A model generated the notes under the pieces. The model was not told where the DNA came from, did no database searches, and saw only the letters and a program-made list of their open reading frames with translations. From Acidimicrobiaceae bacterium (GTDB lineage Bacteria; Actinomycetota; Acidimicrobiia; Acidimicrobiales; RAAP-2): a DNA stretch of 5,842 nucleotides. The position numbers and the translations under genes were made by a program. The DNA lies in assembly GCA_003164275.1 (NCBI GenBank), contig PLSY01000353.1:1-5842 (forward strand). The letters are read 5' to 3'. Below, piece after piece: positions 1 through 5,842 of this stretch (its first letter is position 1; the number at the start of each line of letters is the position of its first letter).

Positions 1-2298
1 TTCGTCGAGGAGAAGCGGCACTTCGAAAAGCCCATCCCCATCTCTGAGCTCGTCCTGCTCGACCGTGAGCGCTGTATCCAGTGCAGCCGCTGCACCCGCT
101 TCGCCGACGAGGTGGCGGGCGAGGCCCAGATCGACTTCATCGGCCGCGGCGAGCAGCTCGAGGTCAACATCTTCCCCGAGCTGCCCTTCGCGTCGTACTT
201 CTCGGGCAATACCGTCCAGATCTGTCCGGTGGGTGCCTTGACGGCGGCTCCTTACCGTTTTTCGGCCCGACCCTGGGACCTGGATCAGGTGGAGTCGACC
301 TGCACGACGTGCTCAGTCGGCTGCCGGGTGGCCGTCCAGTCCTCGTCCAACCGCCTGACCAGGATGCTCGGGGTCGACTCGGACCCCGTGAACCACGGCT
401 GGCTTTGCGACAAGGGCCGATTCGGCTTCGAGGCTGTCAACAGCGAGGCCCGCCTGACTGAGCCGTTGGTCAGAAAGGACGGCGAACTCGTACCCGTCTC
501 GTGGCACGAGGCATTGGCCGCCGTGGCCGACGGGGTGAAGGCGGCCAAGGCCAAGGGAGCCGCCGAGTCCGTGGGGGTCATCGGGGGAGCCCGGCTGACC
601 AATGAGGGCGCCTACGCCTGGGCCAAGTTGGCCAAGGGCGTGATTGGCACCGACTCGGTCGACGCCCAGCTGGGTGACGGCATTCCTGCCGAGGTGGCCC
701 TCGGACTGCCACGGGCGACGATCAACCAGGCTGCGGCGGCCGACACCGTGGTCCTCCTCACCGGCGACCTTCGCGAAGAGCTGCCTATCCTGTTCCTTCG
801 ACTGCGTTCGGCTGTGGTGGATGGCGACCTCAACCTCATCGAGCTCTCGCCTCAGGCCACCTCGCTCACTCCTTATGCCAAGGTCTCACTCCGCTACAGC
901 CCTGGAGACGCCAATGCCTTGGCTCGATCCGTGGTGGACAGCTCTTCGGCCGCCCCCGGGTCGATCGTCGCCGACGACCTCGCCTCCGCCCGTCAGCTGA
1001 CTGGAGCCGAACGCGTCGTCGTCATCGTCGGCCGGCCGTCCCTGGCCGAGGACGGGGCCATGATCGCAGAGGCCGCCCAGACCCTGGCCCGGGCCCTCCC
1101 GAATGCCACCTTTCTCCCGGCACTTCGCCGGGGCAACGTGATCGGCGCCCTCGAGCTCGGGCTAGCTCCCGGACTGCTGCCCGGAAGGGTCGCCCTGGAT
1201 GCCGGACGCGGCTGGTTCACCGAGGCCTGGGGCGCTGTGCCTGCCGCCAAGGGCCGGGATACCGCCGCCATGTTGGCGGCGGCGGCCGATGAGCCGACCG
1301 AGGGCCACGGGGTCCATGCGCTGTTCGTACTGGGAGCGGACCCGGTGCACGACTTCCCGGATCGACGGTTGGCCGAGCGGGCCCTCGAGGCCACCGACTT
1401 CGTGGTGGCCGTGGCCTCGACGCCCGGGGCCATCACGGACCGCGCCGATGTTGTCCTGCCCGCCGCTGAGGCCCATGAGCGGCCTGGAACCACCACCAAC
1501 GTCGAGGGCAGGATCAGCCGTCTCGGACAGAAGCTGGTCCCGCCCGGCCAGGCGTGGCCGGACTGGATGATCGCCGCCGAGCTGGCGGTCCATCTGGGCT
1601 CCGACCTGAAACTCGACTCCGTCGGAGCCGTGTGGGACGAGATCGAGCTGTTGGCCCCGGTGTTTCGGGGTATCACCCAGGCGGTGCTCGATGGGCGCGG
1701 CACCACTGACGGCGTGGTCGCCCCTCTTCAGGCCAGTGCGGTGGCCCTCGCGCGCAAGGGCTCGATTCGTCCGCTCGACCCGATCGCCTTTCCCGGATTG
1801 GAGTCGGTCGACCGCCCTGGAGGCCCGTCGAGGGCCGGGCTGGCCGAGGTCCCGGCCGTCGGGGCCACCACGACAAGTGAGACCGGTGCGGGATCGGCGA
1901 ACGAGGGATCGATCCGTCCGGGCCTGTTGGAGGGGCCGGTCGACCTCGAGGTTCCTCGCGTCGGTCCGAGCGACAGCTACTCGGTGCGGCTGGTCGCGGC
2001 GCGCACCCTCTACGATCTCGGTTCCGCAGTCTCCACGGTTCCGGCCTTGGCCGGGTTGGTGGCCACAGCCCCCCTTCGAGTCAACCAACAGGACCTCGAT
2101 GCCCTCGGCGTACCGGCCGGGGGCTCCGTGAGGTTGCGCTCAGCCTCGGTCTCGGCCATCGTGTCGGCCGTGCCCGATGCCTCACTGCCCCGCAAGGTCG
2201 TGGCTGCGGACTTCAACGTGCCCATGGACGAGGGCACCATCGCCGATTTCATCGACACGAGCGGCCCGGTGGTCGAGTTGCGGATGGAGACCCCGTGA
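1..2298 (+). CDS. nuoG: NADH-quinone oxidoreductase subunit G (5'-truncated by window)
   Basis: Largest peripheral-arm subunit of complex I; it carries electrons from the NADH-oxidising module towards NuoI. The frame is open from base 1, so 765 residues are visible and the true start lies upstream. Numbered from base 1, C25, C28, C31 and C75 (CIQCSRC ... CPVG) form the [4Fe-4S] N4 site. C101, C104, C108 and C136 (CTTCSVGC ... LCDKGRF) match the N7 site found in some bacterial NuoG. The N1b and N5 ligands should lie in the missing N-terminus, about 150 residues judging from Thermus Nqo3. Residues from about 100 to 570 form a molybdopterin-oxidoreductase-like body; in NuoG this fold is structural and binds no molybdenum. 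Residues about 590-655 are a Gly/Pro/Ser/Thr-rich linker, and about 658-765 resemble a molydop-binding-type C-terminal domain. The full protein would be near 920 residues, longer than Thermus Nqo3. The TGA stop overlaps the nuoH start. Identification is firm. Confidence 0.96.
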   Translation, partial: FVEEKRHFEKPIPISELVLLDRERCIQCSRCTRFADEVAGEAQIDFIGRGEQLEVNIFPELPFASYFSGNTVQICPVGALTAAPYRFSARPWDLDQVESTCTTCSVGCRVAVQSSSNRLTRMLGVDSDPVNHGWLCDKGRFGFEAVNSEARLTEPLVRKDGELVPVSWHEALAAVADGVKAAKAKGAAESVGVIGGARLTNEGAYAWAKLAKGVIGTDSVDAQLGDGIPAEVALGLPRATINQAAAADTVVLLTGDLREELPILFLRLRSAVVDGDLNLIELSPQATSLTPYAKVSLRYSPGDANALARSVVDSSSAAPGSIVADDLASARQLTGAERVVVIVGRPSLAEDGAMIAEAAQTLARALPNATFLPALRRGNVIGALELGLAPGLLPGRVALDAGRGWFTEAWGAVPAAKGRDTAAMLAAAADEPTEGHGVHALFVLGADPVHDFPDRRLAERALEATDFVVAVASTPGAITDRADVVLPAAEAHERPGTTTNVEGRISRLGQKLVPPGQAWPDWMIAAELAVHLGSDLKLDSVGAVWDEIELLAPVFRGITQAVLDGRGTTDGVVAPLQASAVALARKGSIRPLDPIAFPGLESVDRPGGPSRAGLAEVPAVGATTTSETGAGSANEGSIRPGLLEGPVDLEVPRVGPSDSYSVRLVAARTLYDLGSAVSTVPALAGLVATAPLRVNQQDLDALGVPAGGSVRLRSASVSAIVSAVPDASLPRKVVAADFNVPMDEGTIADFIDTSGPVVELRMETP
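1262..1282. repeat. Perfect inverted repeat within nuoG
   Basis: CCGCCGCCA and TGGCGGCGG are exact reverse complements separated by TGT, giving a nine-base stem and a three-base loop. It lies in the coding sequence for an Ala-rich stretch (TAAMLAAAAD). There is no following T-run, so it is not an intrinsic terminator. It may simply result from alanine codons of opposite composition. Confidence 0.6.
2286..2289 (+). promoter_or_regulatory. Shine-Dalgarno site for nuoH
   Basis: GGAG lies inside the last codons of nuoG, five bases before the GTG start at 2295. It is moderate in strength. Together with the GTGA stop/start overlap it supports the GTG as the real nuoH start and suggests re-initiation by ribosomes finishing nuoG. 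Confidence 0.6.
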
Positions 2299-3602
2299 GT
2301 TCATTGCTGTCGGTCATCCACCCCTTGTTGAGCGAGGGGGATCCGCTCTACCTCGGAGGCACCGGATGGGTGGTGCTGCTCATCGTGCTCATCAAGGTGC
2401 TCGTGGTCTTCGGCGCCCTGATGGTGTCGGTGATGTTGATGATCTGGTTCGAGCGCAAGGTGATCTCGGACATGCAAAGCCGGATCGGCCCCAACCGTGC
2501 GGGGCCATTCGGCATCGCCCAGACCTTGGCCGACGGGATCAAGCTCTTCTTCAAAGAGGACCTGCTGCCCGACCAGGCGGACAAGTTCGTCTTCAAGCTG
2601 GCCCCCTACCTGACGATCATCCCGGCATTCCTCAGCTTCGCCATCGTGCCCATCGGTGGGGAGGTGACCATCGCCGGCCACCACTTCGAGCTCCAGCTTG
2701 CCGATCCTCCGATGGGCATCTTGTTCTTGCTCGCCATGTCGTCGATCGGTGTCTACGGGATCATGCTGGCCGGGTGGTCATCCGGCTCCAAGTATCCACT
2801 TCTCGGCTCGGTTCGAGCATCAGCCCAGATGATCTCCTACGAGGCCGCCCTCGGCATGACGGTCGTGACCGTGGTTCTCATCACTGGCGCCCTGAGCACC
2901 AGGACCATCGTCGATGCCCAGGCGACCCACCTGTGGCAGTGGAACGCCATCCGCTTGGGCGTCGTCCCCTTCATCATCTTCTTCATCGCCATCGTGGCCG
3001 AGACCAATCGGCCCCCCTTCGACCTGGTGGAGGCCGACTCGGAGCTGGTCGGTGGTTTCGTGACCGAGTACTCCTCCATCCGTTTCGCCCTCTTCTTCCT
3101 GGCCGAGTTCATGAACACCATCACCATGTCGGCCATCACGGTGACCTTGTTCTTCGGTGGACCCGACGGGCCCATCCCGCACATCCCGCATCTCTACTGG
3201 CTATGGCCCATCCTCTGGTTCCTGGGCAAGACCATCATCTTCTTGTTCGTCTTCGTGTGGCTGAGGGCGGCCCTGCCTCGCCTGCGATACGACCAGCTCA
3301 TGGATCTCGGGTGGAAGAAGCTCATCCCGCTTTCGCTCGGCTGGCTGATGATCGTGGCGGGATTCGTCATCGATGGATGGTGGGGGCTCGGCATGGCCGT
3401 CGCCGTGGTGGCGGCGGCTGTCACCATCACCCGCTCGTTCGCCATTGGTTCGGAGCGCGAGGAGACCCGGGCCATCGTGCCCCAGGTTGGCCTGCGCCTC
3501 TGGAATCGGCCGGTCGAATCCGACCTCACCTCCTTTGATGCCCCGGATCTGCCCGAGCCAGACCGCACCGTCTCCCCGTCAAGCGAAGGAGGTGGGAACT
3601 GA
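2295..3602 (+). CDS. nuoH: NADH-quinone oxidoreductase subunit H
   Basis: Integral membrane subunit joining the peripheral arm to the pump arm and forming much of the quinone chamber. The protein has 435 residues. Signature loops are ERK (53-55) with RIGPNR (63-68), SYEAALG (181-187), ETNRPPFDL (236-244) followed by the acidic EADSELVGGF and TEYSS (258-262), and FFLAEF (267-272). The RYDQLM...GWKKLIPLSL block (331-348) is also typical. Hydrophobic segments lie near 25-51, 103-122, 142-161, 185-200, 217-236, 264-288, 302-324 and 343-359, giving the expected eight helices. A further hydrophobic stretch at about 362-384 may be a ninth, followed by a hydrophilic tail to 435. E. coli NuoH has about 325 residues, so the C-terminus is extended by roughly 75-100; longer forms are known in actinobacteria. 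The start is GTG in a 4-base GTGA overlap with the nuoG stop, with GGAG five bases upstream. The stop overlaps the nuoI ATG by one base. Confidence 0.97.
   Translation: MSSLLSVIHPLLSEGDPLYLGGTGWVVLLIVLIKVLVVFGALMVSVMLMIWFERKVISDMQSRIGPNRAGPFGIAQTLADGIKLFFKEDLLPDQADKFVFKLAPYLTIIPAFLSFAIVPIGGEVTIAGHHFELQLADPPMGILFLLAMSSIGVYGIMLAGWSSGSKYPLLGSVRASAQMISYEAALGMTVVTVVLITGALSTRTIVDAQATHLWQWNAIRLGVVPFIIFFIAIVAETNRPPFDLVEADSELVGGFVTEYSSIRFALFFLAEFMNTITMSAITVTLFFGGPDGPIPHIPHLYWLWPILWFLGKTIIFLFVFVWLRAALPRLRYDQLMDLGWKKLIPLSLGWLMIVAGFVIDGWWGLGMAVAVVAAAVTITRSFAIGSEREETRAIVPQVGLRLWNRPVESDLTSFDAPDLPEPDRTVSPSSEGGGN
3586..3593 (+). promoter_or_regulatory. Strong Shine-Dalgarno site for nuoI
   Basis: AAGGAGGT is a near-perfect complement to the 16S rRNA 3' end, eight bases before the ATG at 3602. 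It lies within the last codons of nuoH, where it encodes part of the EGGGN ending. It fixes the nuoI start. Confidence 0.88.
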
Positions 3603-4498
3603 TGGCCATCCCTGAACCGCCGCATCAACGCCAGAACTTCCTCGGCGGCTTCAAGCTGACCCTCGAGCATCTCGGTCGTCCGCCGGTCACCCGCCAGTAT
3701 CCCGAAGAGAAGCGGCCGAAACAGCCCCGCCAGCACGGCCGACACGTCCTCAACCGGTACGAGGACGGCATGGAGAAGTGCATTGGCTGTGAGCTGTGCG
3801 CGGGGGTGTGCCCGGCCGACTGCATCCACGTTCGAGGCCTCGACAATCCACCCGACCACCCGGTCTCGCCGGGGGAGCGTTACGGCTACATCTACGAGAT
3901 CAACTTCTTGAGGTGCATCCACTGTGACCTGTGCGTGGAGGCCTGCCCGACCGAGGCCATCACCGAGTCGAAGCTCATGGAGTTCTCCTTCACCAATCGG
4001 AACGACGCCATCTACACCAAGAACGAGCTGCTGGTCGGCGACGACGGGAAGCCCCAGCACATGCCGTGGGAGGACTGGCGGGAGGGCGATGACCTCCACA
4101 CCTCGGGCTGGATGCGGGCCACCTCGCCATCGGGCAGCGCCGAGTTCGAAGGTGAGGTCCAGTGGTCGGGTGAACTCGGTTTCGGCGTCCGATCGCCTGA
4201 GGGCGGCCAAAGCGCCAATCGGGATGACGCCTCGACGGGCAGCCAGCTGCTCCGCCACACCCTCGAGCGCCACCTGTTGACCTCGGACCTGCCGGCGGAG
4301 AAGCGTGGGCCTCGCGGCGCCATCGGCCGCATGCTCGAAAAGGCCGAACGATTCGCCCCGGGTGCGGGCAAGAAGCATAAGGAGAAAGCGGACTCTGACT
4401 ACGCTGCCGCCGTCATAGCTGGAAACTCGAATCGCGATGTGGCCGGTTCGGCCGCCGCACTCCCGGCGACGCCGGCTCCTGAATCGAGTGGCTCTTGA
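3602..4498 (+). CDS. nuoI: NADH-quinone oxidoreductase subunit I, with long C-terminal extension
   Basis: Ferredoxin-like subunit carrying clusters N6a and N6b, which pass electrons from NuoG to NuoB (N2). The protein has 298 residues. An N-terminal amphipathic segment (GFKLTLEHLGRPPVTRQYPEE, about 16-36) is of the kind that lies along the membrane. Two [4Fe-4S] motifs follow: C60-x2-C63-x2-C66-x3-C70-P and C105-x2-C108-x2-C111-x3-C115-P. The conserved core ends near TKNELLV (139-145). E. coli NuoI is about 180 residues in all, so around 150 residues here are extra. The first part (150-200) is Trp-rich (W156, W159, W170, W188) and looks folded; 212-255 looks helical; 256-298 is Lys/Ala/Ser/Pro-rich and probably disordered, with less GC-biased codons (ATA, GCT, AAT, GAT). 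The ATG start is supported by a strong Shine-Dalgarno site and a one-base overlap with the nuoH stop. Subunit identity is certain; the role of the extension is unknown. Confidence 0.97.
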   Translation: MAIPEPPHQRQNFLGGFKLTLEHLGRPPVTRQYPEEKRPKQPRQHGRHVLNRYEDGMEKCIGCELCAGVCPADCIHVRGLDNPPDHPVSPGERYGYIYEINFLRCIHCDLCVEACPTEAITESKLMEFSFTNRNDAIYTKNELLVGDDGKPQHMPWEDWREGDDLHTSGWMRATSPSGSAEFEGEVQWSGELGFGVRSPEGGQSANRDDASTGSQLLRHTLERHLLTSDLPAEKRGPRGAIGRMLEKAERFAPGAGKKHKEKADSDYAAAVIAGNSNRDVAGSAAALPATPAPESSGS

Positions 4499-4511
4499 AC
4501 CTCGGCGCGGT

Positions 4512-4516
4512 AGGGA
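4512..4516 (+). promoter_or_regulatory. Probable Shine-Dalgarno site for nuoJ
   Basis: AGGGA lies five bases before ATG 4522. No comparably good site precedes the alternative TTG at 4495. This is the main sequence reason for choosing the shorter NuoJ. Confidence 0.45.
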
Positions 4517-4521
4517 TAGTG

Positions 4522-5199
4522 ATGCTGGCCGCCTCTGGGCACATCTCGGCCGTCGACGTCGGCACCTTCGCCGTGGCCGCGGCCATCATCTTGGCCGGGG
4601 CTATCGGCGTCGTGGTGGCCCGCAACCCGGTGCACTCGGCGCTGATGTTGGTCATGACCCTGTTCGGTGTGGCCGTCTTGTTCGTCCTGCAGCGGGACCC
4701 GTTCCTCGCCGCCGTCCAGGTCATCGTCTACGCAGGCGCCATCGTCGTGCTGTTCTTGTTCGTCATCATGTTCCTGGGCGTGGACCGCAAGGAGAACCTC
4801 GGGACTGAGCCGTTGCGGGGCCAGCGACCCCTGGCCATCGGCCTGACCGTGCTCGGAGCCACCGGTCTGCTGTTGCTCGGCCAGGTGTCCCACTGGACGA
4901 CCGGTGCCCCCCACGTCGCCGGGTTGGACACCGGCTCACACTCGAATGTGTACCTCCTCGGCAAGTCGGTGTACACCACCTACCTCTTCCCCTTCGAGGC
5001 CACCGCCGCGCTGCTCATCATCGCCGTGGTCGGGGCTGTGGTCCTGGCCCGGCGCCCGCCGGCGCCGAGCAACCCCGAGGTCGACGAGGGCGACGAGCCG
5101 GGCACGACCGAGCTCGTGGCGGACGGTCAGCTGTCAGAGCCGGAGGCCAACGCCACGGGCACGACCACCCCGGCGACACATGAGGAGGCGAGGCCATGA
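4522..5199 (+). CDS. nuoJ: NADH-quinone oxidoreductase subunit J
   Basis: Small membrane subunit between NuoH and NuoK. Its third helix carries a pi-bulge that rearranges during turnover in structurally studied complex I. From ATG 4522 the protein has 225 residues. Motifs are NPVHSAL (35-41), [18 protein letters not shown] (66-83, with the conserved Tyr at 70) and [12 protein letters not shown] (154-165). Five hydrophobic helices lie near 15-33, 39-57, 63-85, 104-122 and 156-175, as expected for NuoJ. Residues 179-225 form a Pro/Glu/Asp/Thr-rich tail beyond the last helix. Start choice: TTG at 4495 would make a TTGA overlap with the nuoI stop and add nine residues. I prefer ATG 4522 because an AGGGA element sits five bases upstream and the intervening codons include GTA and ATA, which are uncommon in these genes. 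GTG 4519 is also possible. The stop overlaps the nuoK ATG. Confidence 0.94.
   Translation: MLAASGHISAVDVGTFAVAAAIILAGAIGVVVARNPVHSALMLVMTLFGVAVLFVLQRDPFLAAVQVIVYAGAIVVLFLFVIMFLGVDRKENLGTEPLRGQRPLAIGLTVLGATGLLLLGQVSHWTTGAPHVAGLDTGSHSNVYLLGKSVYTTYLFPFEATAALLIIAVVGAVVLARRPPAPSNPEVDEGDEPGTTELVADGQLSEPEANATGTTTPATHEEARP
5183..5188 (+). promoter_or_regulatory. Strong Shine-Dalgarno site for nuoK
   Basis: AGGAGG lies seven bases before the ATG at 5196, inside the final codons of nuoJ. It sets the nuoK start and allows independent loading as well as coupling to nuoJ. Confidence 0.85.
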
Positions 5200-5501
5200 C
5201 CATCAACCCCGACTGGTACCTGGGCTTGGGCGTGGTCCTGTTCTCGATCGGCGCCCTCGGGGTGCTCATCCGCCGCAATGTCCTGGTCATGTTCATGTGC
5301 ATTGAACTGATGCTCAACGCGGCCAACTTGACGTTCGTTACGTTCGCCCGCATGTTGCACGACATCGGCGGTCAGGTGCTCGTGTTCTTCGTCTTGGTGG
5401 TGGCCGCCGCCGAGGTGGTGGTCGGACTAGGAATCGTGGTCGCCATCTTCCGCCGCCGGGCCAGTGCCACTGCCGACGACCTGCATCTGATGAAGGGCTG
5501 A
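5196..5501 (+). CDS. nuoK: NADH-quinone oxidoreductase subunit K
   Basis: Three-helix membrane subunit of the proton-conducting arm, homologous to MnhC/MrpC of Mrp antiporters. The length is 101 residues, against 100 in E. coli. Helices lie near 7-25, 29-51 and 60-85. The two membrane glutamates that matter for proton transfer are visible: E37 in [11 protein letters not shown] and E73 in [10 protein letters not shown], matching E. coli E36 and E72. The paired arginines R26-R27 of the RRN loop are also kept. The C-terminus DDLHLMKG resembles the E. coli ending. The ATG start forms an ATGA overlap with the nuoJ stop and has AGGAGG seven bases upstream. Nothing is missing or unusual. Confidence 0.97.
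   Translation: MTINPDWYLGLGVVLFSIGALGVLIRRNVLVMFMCIELMLNAANLTFVTFARMLHDIGGQVLVFFVLVVAAAEVVVGLGIVVAIFRRRASATADDLHLMKG
5492..5497 (+). promoter_or_regulatory. Weak Shine-Dalgarno site for nuoL
   Basis: GAAGGG overlaps the last codons of nuoK, 11 bases before the nuoL ATG at 5509. The spacing is longer than ideal, so nuoL initiation may rely partly on ribosomes finishing nuoK seven bases upstream. Confidence 0.45.
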
Positions 5502-5508
5502 CCGCGCA

Positions 5509-5842
5509 ATGCTGCAAGTGACGTACCTCATTATCCTCCTGCCCCTGATCGGGTTCGGTGTGCAGCTGTTGCTCGGCCGCCATCTCGGCGACCCGACTGC
5601 CGGAGGCGTGGCCACGTTCTTCATCGGGGCATCGTTCCTCGTCTCGGTCGGTGTCTACTTCGACCTCTTGACCGTGCACGCCCCAGTGCGGACGTTCACC
5701 CAGAACCTGTGGACGTGGATACCGGTCGACACCCTTCAGGTCCACGCCCGGCTCTTCGTGGATCCGCTGTCGATGACCATGGTCTTGTTCATCACCGGGA
5801 TCTCGACGCTCATCCATCTGTACTCCATCGGGTACATGAAGG
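5509..5842 (+). CDS. nuoL: NADH-quinone oxidoreductase subunit L (3'-truncated by window)
   Basis: N-terminal part of the distal antiporter-like proton pump subunit. 111 complete codons are visible and the frame stays open to the last base, so the gene continues beyond the window; a full NuoL is usually over 600 residues. Hydrophobic helices lie near 4-22, 33-53 and 88-107. The motif FVDPLSMTM (83-91) and HLYSIGYM (103-110) match the NuoL signature D-x-LS-x-TM ... HLYS-x-GYM. These separate it from NuoM and NuoN, and the position directly after nuoK agrees. The ATG start lies seven bases after the nuoK stop, with a GAAGGG element 11 bases upstream, a rather long spacing. The key lysines and the lateral helix of NuoL lie outside the window. 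Confidence 0.95.
   Translation, partial: MLQVTYLIILLPLIGFGVQLLLGRHLGDPTAGGVATFFIGASFLVSVGVYFDLLTVHAPVRTFTQNLWTWIPVDTLQVHARLFVDPLSMTMVLFITGISTLIHLYSIGYMK

Noticed and set aside
1..1700. Reading the NuoG body as a true molybdenum enzyme such as a formate dehydrogenase
   Set aside because: The N4 and N7 cysteine patterns, the absence of a recognisable catalytic Cys/Sec motif and the nuo context all identify NuoG, where this fold is structural.
1162..2088. Open frames of 308 and 237 codons on the minus strand opposite nuoG (the second at 993-1706)
   Set aside because: They are complementary shadows of the nuoG reading frame, with Arg/Gly/Pro/Ser-rich translations and no motifs.
2177..3538. Open frame of 453 codons on the plus strand overlapping nuoH in another frame
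   Set aside because: Its translation is His/Arg/Pro-rich and featureless, while the nuoH frame over the same DNA is unmistakable.
3194..4378. Open frame of 394 codons on the minus strand opposite the nuoH end and nuoI
   Set aside because: It lies antisense to well-conserved genes, is rich in Arg/Gly/Ala/Leu with no recognisable domain, and long antisense frames are expected in GC-rich coding DNA.
5050..5067. Inverted repeat CGGCGCC-CGCC-GGCGCCG in nuoJ
   Set aside because: It has a seven-base stem made only of G and C, within a codon run for ARRPPAP. Such short hairpins are expected by chance at this GC content, and no T-run follows.
5509..5842. Possibility that the last gene is an Mrp antiporter subunit rather than nuoL
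   Set aside because: MrpA-type proteins share this fold, but the gene directly follows nuoG-K in canonical order and shows the NuoL-type DPLSMTM and HLYSIGYM motifs.

Overview
The window is a single unbroken stretch of a nuo operon, all on the + strand, encoding the proton-pumping NADH:quinone oxidoreductase (respiratory complex I, type I NADH dehydrogenase). The order is nuoG (5' end cut off by the window), nuoH, nuoI, nuoJ, nuoK, nuoL (3' end cut off). This is the canonical G-H-I-J-K-L order of bacterial nuoA-N operons.

The DNA is strongly GC-rich, with third codon positions mostly G or C and GTG/TTG possible as starts. Protein wording such as [20 protein letters not shown] in NuoJ and the QYPEE/GERYGYIYEINFLRC phrases in NuoI, the low-complexity tails and the long NuoG suggest an actinobacterium. 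A member of Acidimicrobiia or a related uncultured lineage fits best, but this is a judgement from protein style, not a phylogeny.

Layout: 1-2298 holds the N4 iron-sulphur region, the N7 cysteine set, the molybdopterin-oxidoreductase-like body and a C-terminal domain of NuoG. 2295-3602 is NuoH, the membrane anchor with the quinone-site loops. 3602-4498 is NuoI, a two-cluster ferredoxin-like subunit with an unusually long C-terminal extension. 4495/4522-5199 is NuoJ and 5196-5501 is NuoK, both small membrane subunits. 5509-5842 is the first 111 codons of NuoL, an antiporter-like pump subunit. Genes overlap by 1-4 bases or are separated by a few bases to about two dozen, so the set is almost certainly one transcript with coupled translation. 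There is no gene-free stretch longer than about 25 bases, and no promoter or terminator is apparent.

Working together: electrons from NADH pass along the NuoG clusters to NuoI, then to quinone bound at the NuoH interface. The conformational and electrostatic signal runs along NuoH-NuoJ-NuoK into NuoL and the other antiporter-like subunits, which move protons. I found no previously undescribed system here. The points worth a second look are lineage-type extensions on NuoG, NuoH, NuoI and NuoJ, the retained N7 cysteines, an ambiguous nuoJ start and a perfect hairpin inside nuoG.
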